Both the position numbers and the translations under genes were made by a program. A model generated the notes under the pieces. It was given only the letters and a program-made list of their open reading frames with translations. It ran no database searches and was not told the DNA's origin. A DNA stretch of 64,000 bases from positions 26,175 through 90,174 of the forward strand of contig NZ_VUYS01000015.1 of assembly GCF_008389435.1 (NCBI RefSeq), written 5' to 3'. The stretch's first letter is position 1, and each line of letters opens with the position of its first letter. Origin of the DNA: Candidatus Nitrosocosmicus agrestis. Lineage in GTDB: Archaea; Thermoproteota; Nitrososphaeria; Nitrososphaerales; Nitrososphaeraceae. Of the stretch, positions 49,321 to 58,642 are shown one piece after another.

Positions 49321-50289
49321 GTTAGAAGGTAGGCCTTTTAGTTGGAAAAAATCTTAAACTGATAGATAAGGTTTAAACCTTTTTTTATTTTACCTTCCAT
49401 ATATAAAAAAAGTAATAAAACATTTTTTTATTTAATTTTTTTCTTTGGTGGTGCAAAGGTTATTACAAATATCAATTGAATACATCAAGCAATCAAGGCA
49501 AAAATTAACCTCCAACCATTTCATTTGAGTATGCTCAAAGATAGAATGTTGTACAAGTTGACCAACAATTTAATCAATTAGACTCAACCTAGCTTGGTTT
49601 GCAAATGAAATAGTGAAGTTCCTTATGTATTATTCCCATTGTTTTTTTTGTATTTTTTGGTAATTGTATATTAAATAAGGAAAACATACCTATTCCTTTG
49701 ATCAGTCATCATCCTTAGGGAACATATCAAAGGATCAAACAATATAAAATAAATAAAGGAATTAACAATGCTTGACTATTAAAACCTAATTTGATTGCTT
49801 ATTTAACTAAAAAAATAATATATATACACACAAAAACAAATTTTAACTTTATGTTAACAGATTTATCTTAAATGATTTAGAAAATTGCAAATATCTCTTT
49901 GACAATATAGAATATAGGTGGTGATGTGAAAGGAATCATTCCAACACATAAAGCCATGAACAAAAGGCCATTCTTTTAGAAACCTATTTGATTGGATTAT
50001 CTTGTGACGAATTCACTATTATCTCTACACATATACAAGTGAGGGCAAGATGGTCAGTCATACTTCTTGTTCTCGCTACCTTTTTCTCCAAAAGCCCATC
50101 TGCCCTCAACCTTTGATTCTCATCTTCATGTTCAGAGTTTTTAGTATCACAGTTATTTGAGAAATTTATCATGGAAATCAGTCAAAAGATCCTAAATATA
50201 GACCCACAAGTTTTCATCTTTAAGGATAAGTAGACATAAATTTATTTCGTGTGAATAATATTATAAACTAGATTTGGCTAAATCATAAT
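49321..50289. other. Intergenic, about 970 bases
   Basis: A 62-codon minus frame (49984-50172, ending ICVEIIVNSSQDNPIK) is possible but has no family match. No other feature is seen. Confidence 0.35.
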
Positions 50290-50548
50290 ATGAGCGAATT
50301 CGCATTCATAAGATTTCTAAGTTTGAGTCTCCTTACTGAAGAAGAAAAAGAAAACAAAAAAAGAAATAATTGAATGTACTGAAAAAGTATTAGATGCAGA
50401 AGGCATTGAATGCGATTCGAAAATCTCAAAGGTTTCTGAAGAGAAGCTGAAGGAAATTCTAGAGGAAGTAAGAAAGATTCGAAAAAAGAAAAGAAAGAAT
50501 TACGATGAATATGAAAACACCATTACTGTTGAGGAAGCAAAAGAGTAA
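50290..50548 (+). pseudogene. Charged coiled-coil protein, frameshifted in an A7 run
   Basis: The ATG at 50290 reads MSEFAFIRFLSLSLLTEEEK, then a stop. Taking one A out of the run at 50356-50362 gives KEIIECTEKVLDAEGIECDS, SEEKLKEILEEVRKIRKKKR and ITVEEAKE to a TAA at 50548. The strong charge bias of the second part argues it was coding. It ends two bases before the ATG of the next gene, so the two probably share a transcript. Confidence 0.5.
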
Positions 50549-50550
50549 AG

Positions 50551-50910
50551 ATGAGTAATAATAGGAATAACAAGAATAATAAAAAGGATCTCAGAAACGC
50601 CAAAAATAGGACGGCTGTATGGCCATTCATTGGCGGTATTGCTACAATAGCATTTAGCATATTGTTACTCACATTACGAACAATAATACCATCACTTATC
50701 ATAATGCTAGTTGGAATATTTCTTATTGTTTATTGGATATACATTACAAAAACAAAAAGTCAAACAAAAAAGTCAAAAGTGGACAGAAGATGTCTTTGTG
50801 CGATATGCGAACATACAGAATCTAGTCAATGTATTCAACTAGAGTGTATATGCTGCTCAGTAGCCAAAGGAGACAAGGTTGTTGGTCATACCAATAATCC
50901 TTTACAGTAA
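50551..50910 (+). CDS. Membrane protein with Cys-rich C-terminus
   Basis: 119 residues. A polar start rich in Asn/Lys precedes two helices (VWPFIGGIATIAFSILLLTL and IIPSLIIMLVGIFLIVYWIY). The cytosolic tail then has six cysteines (RRCLCAICEHTESSQC and LECICCSVAKG), enough for one or two zinc ions or an Fe-S cluster. It follows the charged coiled-coil frame by two bases. No family is known. Confidence 0.65.
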   Translation: MSNNRNNKNNKKDLRNAKNRTAVWPFIGGIATIAFSILLLTLRTIIPSLIIMLVGIFLIVYWIYITKTKSQTKKSKVDRRCLCAICEHTESSQCIQLECICCSVAKGDKVVGHTNNPLQ

Positions 50911-51207
50911 CAAAAAGATGTCATTTCACTAACAAAACACACTACGGAAATGATTAAAGATAACTTGAGGTTAATTTTGCATGACCGTCTATAAAAATTC
51001 CACTATGTCGAATCATTTTTTAATTATCAGACAGGAGTTCACGGTGTTTGGACGCTTGGGGATTAAAGTCCTCATTACATTCAGTTCTATAGTATAGTCA
51101 TAACATAATAGATGCATTGGATTGAATATGACTATTTTGTTTAACGAATCAATAAAAAGATTTGTTAATTATCATAATCTGAATTTATCGTCAAGTGATA
51201 AAAAAAT

Positions 51208-51586
51208 ATGATCAAAGTGGATCATACTGCAATGCCTCATGCCATATTTAGTTCACCGAAGGTAGCAGGGGTTGGGAAAACAGAACAACAACTAAAAAAA
51301 ACAAAATAAAATCAAATATCAGAAATCAATATATCCTTACATAGAGACTGGAATGGGCTTGGCAATAGAGGATAGACAGGATTTTGTTAAATTCCTAGTT
51401 GATAAGGAAAATTGAAAAATTCTTGGTGGTCATATTCTTGGAACTGAAGCATCAACATTAATTCACGAAGTATTAATTACAATGAGAACAGGTGATGGAA
51501 CCATAGACAGCATATCAGATACAATACATATTCATCCTGCACTTTCAGAAGTCGTTGAAAGAGCTGCAAGTGGTATAGGTGAGTGA
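51208..51586 (+). pseudogene. C-terminal remnant of an Lpd/MerA-type disulfide oxidoreductase
   Basis: Two pieces give the dimerisation domain of pyridine-nucleotide-disulfide oxidoreductases. VDHTAMPHAIFSSPKVAGVG in one frame is followed by a stop. After a frame change come YIETGMGLAIEDRQDFVKFL, an in-frame TGA where the family has Arg (KEN*KILG), then HILGTEASTLIHEVLITMRT and the active-site HIHPALSEVVERAA. The FAD and NAD parts are absent. It is a dead fragment of an enzyme like lipoamide dehydrogenase or mercuric reductase. Confidence 0.75.
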
Positions 51587-51762
51587 CATATCTTCTTTTA
51601 CCACTCGAAGAGAATAAGCTATATACTAAAGTGCTGCAATATATGAGGCATTTATAATTACTCATGAAATGATTAGTTTAAAAAACTTCTAGGTAGTCTA
51701 ATCCCATATGTTCTTTTTTTAATATATCTGTTCTGTCCTCCATTTATTAAATAAGTCGTTAA

Positions 51763-52086
51763 TTAATCAGTATCCACATCCTTTTCTTTCAATGGTGTCT
51801 CTTGCTCATAAAAGGTCGTTGTAGTTGATCCTGGTGCTTGTGAAAGTGTTTCGGTAGACTCTCCTCTATATTTGTTTAAAGGTACATCTTCAGAAATTTT
51901 AAATCGCAAAATATTTCCATCATAACTTGCCACCATCTTTTAAGGAATACAAAATGGTTCTAAATTAACTGATCCTCTTTGGGTAAAGACCAATCCATTT
52001 GATACACCCTGAATTTTACCTAAATCAAAGTTATTTAGACCTCTTACCTCTTTCTTATTGTATCTTTCCAACCAATGCTTACTTTA
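51763..52086 (-). pseudogene. Decayed PRC-barrel-like gene (copy of 37026)
   Basis: On the minus strand it reads SIGWKDTIRK, a one-base shift, then EVRGLNNFDLGKIQGVSNGL, a TAA after FCIP (intact copy: IIPQDK), then MVASYDGNILRFKISED and a longer Thr/Glu-rich tail ending KEKDVDTD. It lines up clearly with the protein at 37026-37286 (KEARGINDANFGEVQNVSNG, ESYDGEVVRFSV). The start codon is lost (Lys codon instead). Confidence 0.7.
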
Positions 52087-52338
52087 CAAGAGTTTTGGCC
52101 CAAGATCCTATAAATAGAATAGATAATCCCATCTACATAATGGTAATATGGTATATTACCAATTATAATAAGATCATTTACGAATTCTCGAGTTAAATCC
52201 AATTTTCATTCTGGATATTAATTTACTTCATTTACAAATCACATGTTACTAATTTAATAACTATCTTATGCTTAATCGAAAATAAAGTTATCAAATACTA
52301 AATGCTAGCATATTAAAAAAAGACATTAACTAAATTCA

Positions 52339-52530
52339 CTATCCGTGTTTGATTAAGGCTACATGTTCAATATATGGATGGTCATTATTTAAATAAAATG
52401 TTGCTAAAATACCATAGAAAGGATGACCCGGGTTTCTGTTCCGTTCACCGAAGGTCATTATTTCGGTAGAGAGGAAAGGCCAAACACGGAGCTGGCTCAT
52501 AATAGCCTCTCTATCAACTATTGATTTCAT
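52339..52530 (-). CDS. Small protein downstream of the Rieske-flavodoxin gene
   Basis: 63 residues: REAIMSQLRVWPFLSTEIMT, then NRNPGHPFYGILATFYLNND and IEHVALIKHG. No known domain. It starts five bases after the stop of the Rieske-flavodoxin gene and so probably shares its transcript. The GILATFYLNND segment looks like a beta strand pair of a folded protein, not random sequence. Confidence 0.5.
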   Translation of the reverse strand: MKSIVDREAIMSQLRVWPFLSTEIMTFGERNRNPGHPFYGILATFYLNNDHPYIEHVALIKHG

Positions 52531-52535
52531 TTACT

Positions 52536-53732
52536 CTATGCAAAAACGTTTTGATCATATCTGTTTTGTTTTACAAGTAATGCTATTTTGAAAGCACCCT
52601 TAATAGTCTTGGCCAGATCACTATACATATCATGATTTCTATATTCTTTTGTATTATGTGTATTCGCACTTAGGCTGGAGATCATTTTGTCATAATTATT
52701 TTCCATATCTTCAGCATACCAGCCTCTAGTCCAACCAACAAATGGGAATTTGCCAAATATGAATCCCAATTGCGACCAATATGACATCAGTTCACCTGCA
52801 ACGTGTTGAATATTGTCCTGACCCCCCGTAATTATGAATGCAGCCACCTTATCTCTTATAAGATACCGATCATTCGTAATCATTTGATTTTGAACACAGT
52901 TCATTCTTTGAATCATCTTGTAATATAATGAACTTGCACTACCCCATCTTATTGGAGTGGCAATTACCACTATATCAGCCCAAAGAATTACTTTTTCATA
53001 AATTTGTATCATCTGATCTTCACTATCCCTTTCTGAAATTGAACAAGGAAAAATACATGCATTAGCGTTCTTTGAATAGTACCCCTCACAATGACTAAAT
53101 TCTAATTCTCGAAGTTTAATCATGACCGTTTCTGCATTTAGTTTCTTCTTTGCGTATTCCAAAGCAAAGGTCAATGCATCCTCCGAGGTGCTTTGACGTG
53201 GCGCGATCTTATCATTAGCATTAGTAGTAGAAATCCCAAGAATTCTTATTTTTTTATCATCTACAGGAAGAATACTATCGTTGGATTTATGTATCAAATA
53301 TTGATCAACCGATTCTTTTAGATTCAAATAATCTTGATGAGGTTGAAATATACTTTTTCCTATGTGAGAAGGAATAGAATTAACATATATTTTGCCATTT
53401 ATTATTTTAACAGGATAAGAATTAACACTATCGCCACCTTCATGTGGAGATCTACCAGTCTTGACAGAATATTTCCATCCATGCCATGGACAAGTTACTA
53501 CATCTCCTTGAAGGAGTCCTTTACTTAGCGGTCCTCCTTTGTGTGCACATAAATTAGAAATTGCGTAATACTTTCCATCAACATTAAAAACTGCTATTTG
53601 TGTAACTTTTTCTCTTTCGGTTTTGATAGAAAAACTCATTGACGATCCATTTTTTATGTCGGTGGTTAAAGCTACATAATGATATGAAGAATTATTCTTA
53701 GTATCTAATCCTTCATCTTCTCCTTCATTCAC
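52536..53732 (-). CDS. Fusion of a Rieske ferredoxin domain and an FMN reductase/flavodoxin domain
   Basis: 398 residues. Residues about 18-120 form a Rieske domain with CAHKGG (Cys62, His64) and CPWHGW (Cys81, His84), the full 2Fe-2S ligand set. Residues about 160-350 form an NADPH-dependent FMN reductase fold: KIRILGISTTN at the phosphate site, ADIVVIATPIRWGSASSLYY and KVAAFIITGGQDN. A His/Asn-rich tail follows. The parts could pass electrons from flavin to the Rieske cluster and on to an oxygenase. Fusions of these two domains are unusual; no partner oxygenase is adjacent. Confidence 0.85.
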   Translation of the reverse strand: MNEGEDEGLDTKNNSSYHYVALTTDIKNGSSMSFSIKTEREKVTQIAVFNVDGKYYAISNLCAHKGGPLSKGLLQGDVVTCPWHGWKYSVKTGRSPHEGGDSVNSYPVKIINGKIYVNSIPSHIGKSIFQPHQDYLNLKESVDQYLIHKSNDSILPVDDKKIRILGISTTNANDKIAPRQSTSEDALTFALEYAKKKLNAETVMIKLRELEFSHCEGYYSKNANACIFPCSISERDSEDQMIQIYEKVILWADIVVIATPIRWGSASSLYYKMIQRMNCVQNQMITNDRYLIRDKVAAFIITGGQDNIQHVAGELMSYWSQLGFIFGKFPFVGWTRGWYAEDMENNYDKMISSLSANTHNTKEYRNHDMYSDLAKTIKGAFKIALLVKQNRYDQNVFA

Positions 53733-53834
53733 AACTTTTTATAAAGAACATAATATATCTAAGGGCATTATCTTTCCAATTTATTATATCAATCAAAAAT
53801 CAAATACTTTAAAAAAAGGAGATGTATTTCGAAT

Positions 53835-54206
53835 TTATCCTTGTTGAGCTGCTGCGTTGTTACGGGTGTTTGTTTGACTTTGAGAATTAAAGTTGTTACC
53901 AGAGCCTACCGTGTTTACACCTGAATCTACATTACTTGTTTTGTTTGAGAATTGTGATTGGCTGATGCTTTGGTCTGTAAAGTTGCCGCCATGACCACTT
54001 TGACCTAATGCATTGTTACCAGTGTTTTTTTGATGTTGGAAGCCTAGGTTATTACATGAGAGGAATATTGTTCCACCAGTGACACATCCAGCATTTTGAC
54101 TTGATGACTGCTTTGCTTTCTTATACGTTGCAAAGACGTCATCTGCGGCTACCAGTGGACTTGCGAAAAGATCCAAAGCGACCACTATTGCTATTGATGC
54201 TATCAC
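53835..54206 (-). CDS. Small secreted protein, GNNAAAQQ family
   Basis: 123 residues from a GTG start. The signal segment (IASIAIVVALDLFASPLVAA) is followed by a region with two cysteines (NAGCVTGGTIFLSCNN), then Asn/Gln/Gly-rich repeats: KNTGNNALGQSGHGGN, ISQSQFSN and SGNNFNSQSQTNTRNN, ending AAAQQG. The end matches those of 34794 and 58643. The frame is open upstream without an ATG, so the start is uncertain. It is likely a surface or matrix protein. Confidence 0.65.
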   Translation of the reverse strand: MIASIAIVVALDLFASPLVAADDVFATYKKAKQSSSQNAGCVTGGTIFLSCNNLGFQHQKNTGNNALGQSGHGGNFTDQSISQSQFSNKTSNVDSGVNTVGSGNNFNSQSQTNTRNNAAAQQG

Positions 54207-54388
54207 AAGTTTTTTGCTTTTGTTATTGTTATTGTTGTTGTGAATAATTTTTGTTTTTTACACATATTTGCTAACATAAAAAAATATATCGAATTTGCTA
54301 ACTAGGTGCAATACTCTATTACATTGACAATTTTAGAATTAAGATATAAAATCAAATTAGCAGGTTTCTTTAACATCTCCCAGTACGA

Positions 54389-54610
54389 CTAATGGTTGAC
54401 ATATTTTTTGCAAATTAGTGCTTTTTTTGATTGATTTAATAAATCGATTAGTGACAATCCGGGCGCATAGGAATCAAGGTCCCAGTGATAGTAAGCTTCC
54501 ATCATATTGATGATCTTATTTTTAATATCAAAGATAATAAAATACGTTATATCGATAAATCTCTCGAAATAATAGATGCATCCACAAGATAGTTTAAGGC
54601 TTTGCCTCAA
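54389..54610 (-). pseudogene. C-terminal fragment of a SnoaL/NTF2-like protein
   Basis: 73 codons. From about residue 14 it reads YFERFIDITYFIIFDIKN, then INMMEAYYHWDLDSYAPGLS, the end pattern of a SnoaL-like domain. The first half of such a domain is missing because the frame runs into the end of the methyltransferase gene (17-base overlap). It is probably a leftover piece, though a short expressed product cannot be excluded. Confidence 0.45.
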
Positions 54611-55652
54611 ACACTAGGTTAAATGGGGTCTGCGTAGCCCGTCGGAATTTTGAAAACCCTGAAGATTTTATTATTTCTGATATTTTCTGTTCACCAGCCT
54701 GTGCACCCAAACCTGGACCATCTTCATTCAAGGAAGCAGGAACGCATACGATCGACGATACTGAATAGAATACCCTTCCAAGAGGATTTAAATTATCCTC
54801 AAGTTTATCATTTGCAAAGGGTTCTACTAACATCCAGGTGCCATTTTTCTTCCTTAGCGTTTCAAGTACATGCCTAGCTGCTCCCCTTGGATCACCCATA
54901 TCGTGAAAGCAATCAAAGAATGCAACTAAATCATAATCATCACCAGGATAATCAGTAGACTTTGCCACATCAAATTTTACATTTTGAAGATTTTCTTTTG
55001 TAGCCAATTCTCGGGCCCTTTCTATCGAGGGTTTGTGAGAGTCAAATCCTATAAAATTTGAATTGGGATATGCTTTTGCCATTAATATTGTTGATGCACC
55101 GTGGCCACATCCTACATCTGCTACTTTGGCTCCACCTTTTTTGAGCTTGTCTTCAACAGAGTCAAGAGCAGGAATCCAGTTACTTGTAAGGTTTGCCACA
55201 TAATTAGGTTTAAAGAATCGCGCGGTACCTTCATAAAGATAGTGATGATGATCCCCCCATCCTAGCCCTTTACCTGTTTTAAATGCCTCAATAATTTTTT
55301 CTTCGTCTTTAAAAAGACTAACTAATGATTGGTAAAAGCCTGCCACGTAAACCGGACTACTCTCGTCGGTAAGAGCGACAGCATGTTCTTCAGGAAGAGT
55401 ATAGGTATCACTAGCTTTATCATAGATAACATAACCACCAGCTGCTTGAGCAGCCAGCCATTCTTTAATTATTCGCGGATGGGTATCAGTCTTTTTTGCC
55501 AACTCATCGGATGTTAATTGACCAGATTCTGCCATAGCCTTGAACAATCCAAGTCTATCACCGATAAAGGTTATTAATGCACCCTCGGCCGCACCCCATT
55601 CACTGACTACTTTTCCAATGAATTCATGCATCTTTGTATTGTCAATTACCAA
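54594..55652 (-). CDS. SAM-dependent methyltransferase with N-terminal winged helix
   Basis: 352 residues. The N-terminal part (ITFIGDRLGLFKAMAESGQL, TSDELAKKTDTHPRIIKEWL) is a dimerising winged helix as in O-methyltransferases. The SAM fold has VADVGCGHGAST (motif I), FIGFDSHKPSIERARE, DLVAFFDCFHDMGDPRGAAR and GTWMLVEPF. The substrate is probably a small hydroxylated molecule, but unknown. The TTG at 55652 is chosen because a strong Shine-Dalgarno sequence lies eight bases before it. An ATG at 55631 is the alternative. Confidence 0.88.
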   Translation of the reverse strand: MVIDNTKMHEFIGKVVSEWGAAEGALITFIGDRLGLFKAMAESGQLTSDELAKKTDTHPRIIKEWLAAQAAGGYVIYDKASDTYTLPEEHAVALTDESSPVYVAGFYQSLVSLFKDEEKIIEAFKTGKGLGWGDHHHYLYEGTARFFKPNYVANLTSNWIPALDSVEDKLKKGGAKVADVGCGHGASTILMAKAYPNSNFIGFDSHKPSIERARELATKENLQNVKFDVAKSTDYPGDDYDLVAFFDCFHDMGDPRGAARHVLETLRKKNGTWMLVEPFANDKLEDNLNPLGRVFYSVSSIVCVPASLNEDGPGLGAQAGEQKISEIIKSSGFSKFRRATQTPFNLVFEAKP

Positions 55653-55660
55653 TCGTATTC

Positions 55661-55670
55661 AACCCTCCTT
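55661..55670 (-). promoter_or_regulatory. Shine-Dalgarno site that decides the TTG start
   Basis: AAGGAGGGTT on the minus strand, eight bases before the TTG at 55652. The distance to the ATG at 55631 would be too long. Confidence 0.65.
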
Positions 55671-56297
55671 TATAGTAGAGGTAGTAGTCAGTAATTGATC
55701 GTATACCATATTTTGCAATTCATTTTTTCTCCCATCAATGGCTATTGATAATGATTTTTTATCCATCACAAAATAGGTAAACAAATGTGGAATAAATTAA
55801 TGATGGTAATTTAATTTTAAATTCAAAGAATAATCCATAGATACCATCAATAATTTCTAGACGAATGATTTATTGTCAGTGGAGAAATCATCTCAATTCA
55901 GTCCATTAGAGTATTTTCTTATGGCCTTAGATATAATCACCACATTACAAAAGACTGTTTTTATCCAATGAGATAAAGTAACTTGTAGCAGAGGGTTCTA
56001 TTACATAAAATGAATTGGATCTAAATTTTTTCGAATGAATCAGGAATAAAAGATGCTGGATACCACAGCCAGAGCTCCAACAGTCGCAAGAATTACCAGT
56101 GTATTACTATGTTTTTTTAGTATTAGATGAATTTCTCATATCAACCCTTTTCGAAAGTATTACAAAAGTATATCTAACTAGATGTAATGCTCTAATATTC
56201 CAATATATCTAGAAATAGAATGCGAAGCTATAGAAGAATTGATCAAACCCTATCCGGTATTGTATATATGAAATGCATGTAGTTTGAGATACAATAA
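55671..56297. other. Intergenic with a possible micro-ORF
   Basis: About 630 bases between divergent genes. On the minus strand 56139-56040 reads MRNSSNTKK, then, if one A is dropped from an A7 run, HSNTLVILATVGALAVVSSI and a stop: a 32-residue single-helix membrane peptide. The case is weak. Confidence 0.35.
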
Positions 56298-56918
56298 ATG
56301 AATCTTTTAAATGATGAATTTGTTAATGTACTAAACAGAGATGGAGAAGCAAATTATTATGGAAAGATAATGACAGCATCAGAAGCAAACACGTACTATG
56401 ATTTGCTACTAAAGAACATAAATTGGAAGAATGATGAGGCATTCTATCATGGAAAGCATATAGTTACAAAGAGAAAAGTTGCCTGGTATGGAGATCAAGG
56501 TTTTCTGTACACTTATTCTAATACCACAAAACAAGCACTACCATGGACCGAGGAACTAATAGATCTCAAAATAAAAATAGAACTTATCACAAATTCGACA
56601 TTTAACTCCTGTTTACTCAATCTATATCATGATGGCAATGAGGGAATGATCTGGCATAGCGATGATGAAAGATCCTTGGGAAAAAATACTGTCATAGCCT
56701 CTGTTAGTTTTGGAGCGGAAAGAAAGTTTTCATTTAAACATAAGAGCACAAAAAAAACAATCTCTCTGCTATTAGAGAATGGAAGTTTGCTTTTGATGAA
56801 GGGTGATACACAATCAAATTGGCTGCATTCTTTACCTTTGTCGAGTAAAATAAATCATCCGAGAATAAACTTAACTTTCAGAACTATTATGGAGCAATCA
56901 TTTCATGATACTAAGTAA
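56298..56918 (+). CDS. AlkB-like 2-oxoglutarate/Fe(II) dioxygenase
   Basis: 206 residues. The iron triad is His120 and Asp122 in MIWHSDDE, and His177 in WLHSLP. The 2-oxoglutarate arginine is Arg189 or Arg195 in HPRINLTFR. The substrate lid has KVAWYGDQGFLYTYSN, as in AlkB/ALKBH2-type DNA repair enzymes, which remove methyl groups from alkylated bases. LLNLYHDGNEGMIWHSDDE is the family core. Length is normal. It is transcribed towards the F420-type gene 85 bases on. Confidence 0.88.
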   Translation: MNLLNDEFVNVLNRDGEANYYGKIMTASEANTYYDLLLKNINWKNDEAFYHGKHIVTKRKVAWYGDQGFLYTYSNTTKQALPWTEELIDLKIKIELITNSTFNSCLLNLYHDGNEGMIWHSDDERSLGKNTVIASVSFGAERKFSFKHKSTKKTISLLLENGSLLLMKGDTQSNWLHSLPLSSKINHPRINLTFRTIMEQSFHDTK

Positions 56919-57003
56919 GTTACTTATGTAACATACACTAGTTAGCTACTAGTATATCTATTTTCATGTAAATCAATATTAATCACCAATTACGAGTTCT
57001 AAA

Positions 57004-58005
57004 ATGCAGAAGATTCTAATTGGTATTCACCTGCCGGTTATGGGTTTTGATAACGCTAATGATTACAACAAAGAAGGAAAAATCAAATCGGCCAATACGC
57101 AAGAACAAATACTTTCAATTGTAAAAAAGGCAGAATTTCTTGGATATGACTCACTAAGCGTAAATGATCATATTGTTTTTAGAACTAGTTGGTTAGACTC
57201 GTTGAGCATATTGGCTGCAGCCGCTGCAGTAACCAACAAGATAAAACTTGGGACTTCGATACTGAACATAGTAGTAAGAACTCCAGTCATTTGTGCCAAT
57301 GCTTTAACAGCCATAGACATTCTGTCATCAGGACGATTATTTGCAGCAGGAGTTGGACCAGGTTCATATAGAGGAGACTACGATGTATGTGGAATTCCTT
57401 TTGAACAGAGATGGGGTAGATTCAACGAGGCAATAGAAATTTTGCACACCCTTTGGAATTATAAACAAGCAGGACTAAATAATGCAGTAGACACCGTAGA
57501 TTATAATGGCAAATATTACCAATTAGACAAAGTAGTTCTTGCTCCCAGACCATACCAAAAACCTCATCCTCCTATATTCATAGGGACGTGGGGAGAATCC
57601 GAAGCAGGCCTTAAGAGAGTTGCAAAATATAGTGATGGTTGGATGGCATCTGCTTATAATATTACACCACAAAAGTTCAAAGAGAAATGGGATATGCTTT
57701 TAGCATATAGGAAAAAGATAGGTAAAGATACCAAATCATTTGACAATTCCTTAATGTCAATGTTTGGTTATATTGATAATGATAAGGACAAAGTTAAAAA
57801 AAAGGTAAAAGATATTCTTTCTCCGGCATTAGGTAGACCATCAAAACAGTTGGAGGATTCACTTCTTTTTGGTTCTGTCGAAGAATGCATACAAAAGGTA
57901 AATGCCTTCTATGAAGCTGGTGCAAAACGAATACATTTTTGGCCCATAAGCGATTTTGATGAACAGATTGAAGTTTTTAAAAAAGAAATAGCTGGGATTT
58001 ATTAA
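57004..58005 (+). CDS. LLM-class F420-dependent oxidoreductase
   Basis: 333 residues with the luciferase-like TIM barrel. It has AEFLGYDSLSVNDHIVF near the start, then KLGTSILNIVVRTPVICANA, DILSSGRLFAAGVGPGSYRG, RWGRFNEAIEILHTLW and PPIFIGTWGESEAGLKRVAK with YSDGWMAS. This is the archaeal/actinobacterial F420-dependent type rather than an FMN luciferase by overall pattern. Substrates range from alcohols to methylene-tetrahydromethanopterin; none can be chosen here. It may share a transcript with the AlkB-like gene. Confidence 0.88.
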   Translation: MQKILIGIHLPVMGFDNANDYNKEGKIKSANTQEQILSIVKKAEFLGYDSLSVNDHIVFRTSWLDSLSILAAAAAVTNKIKLGTSILNIVVRTPVICANALTAIDILSSGRLFAAGVGPGSYRGDYDVCGIPFEQRWGRFNEAIEILHTLWNYKQAGLNNAVDTVDYNGKYYQLDKVVLAPRPYQKPHPPIFIGTWGESEAGLKRVAKYSDGWMASAYNITPQKFKEKWDMLLAYRKKIGKDTKSFDNSLMSMFGYIDNDKDKVKKKVKDILSPALGRPSKQLEDSLLFGSVEECIQKVNAFYEAGAKRIHFWPISDFDEQIEVFKKEIAGIY

Positions 58006-58642
58006 ATAAAAGAAAACCAAATAACCTCATCAATTCAGAATAGAAAAGGACTGTGTTGCATAGATCATTTTAAGCACAAGAGCGTTTAACTTCATATATA
58101 GGATCATTTCAGTCTTTTTTCTGAATCGATAATAATTGAATTATATATTCTTGATCTTATTACAGGGCTAAAACGGTCCTGCGATTAAGGTTTAAGAGAA
58201 TCCAAAATCAATTTGATTTGCGCGAAATGAAAACTATTTAGTTCCCCATACCTAATATATTTATATCACGTTTGGTATCATTAAGTTCTGTTATTCAAGA
58301 ACAATGCTTATGTAGGTTCTATGAGAGAGAATCTTATTCTATGTCGAAGAATTTTACTATTCTTAGATTTAATTGCTTTTGTTTGAGATTAAGAAAATTA
58401 AATACGTGGTAGCGGGTTAGTTAAATATCATATAATTTTTGATGTAATAAAAATAACTACAACTTTATTTACTATTTGATATTTTTTGGGAAACACGATT
58501 TTTTTATTAACAGATTAAAGAAAGTGTTATATTGTTACCCCAGTTATAATGAAGTATAAATTTGCCATTCGGTAACTAAGAATTTTTTTTAATGAAAGAT
58601 TAAGAAGTAAATAATAATTGATTTAAGGAAAATAAAAAAAAA
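58006..58642. other. Intergenic between converging genes
   Basis: About 640 AT-rich bases with no recognised gene. Confidence 0.35.
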
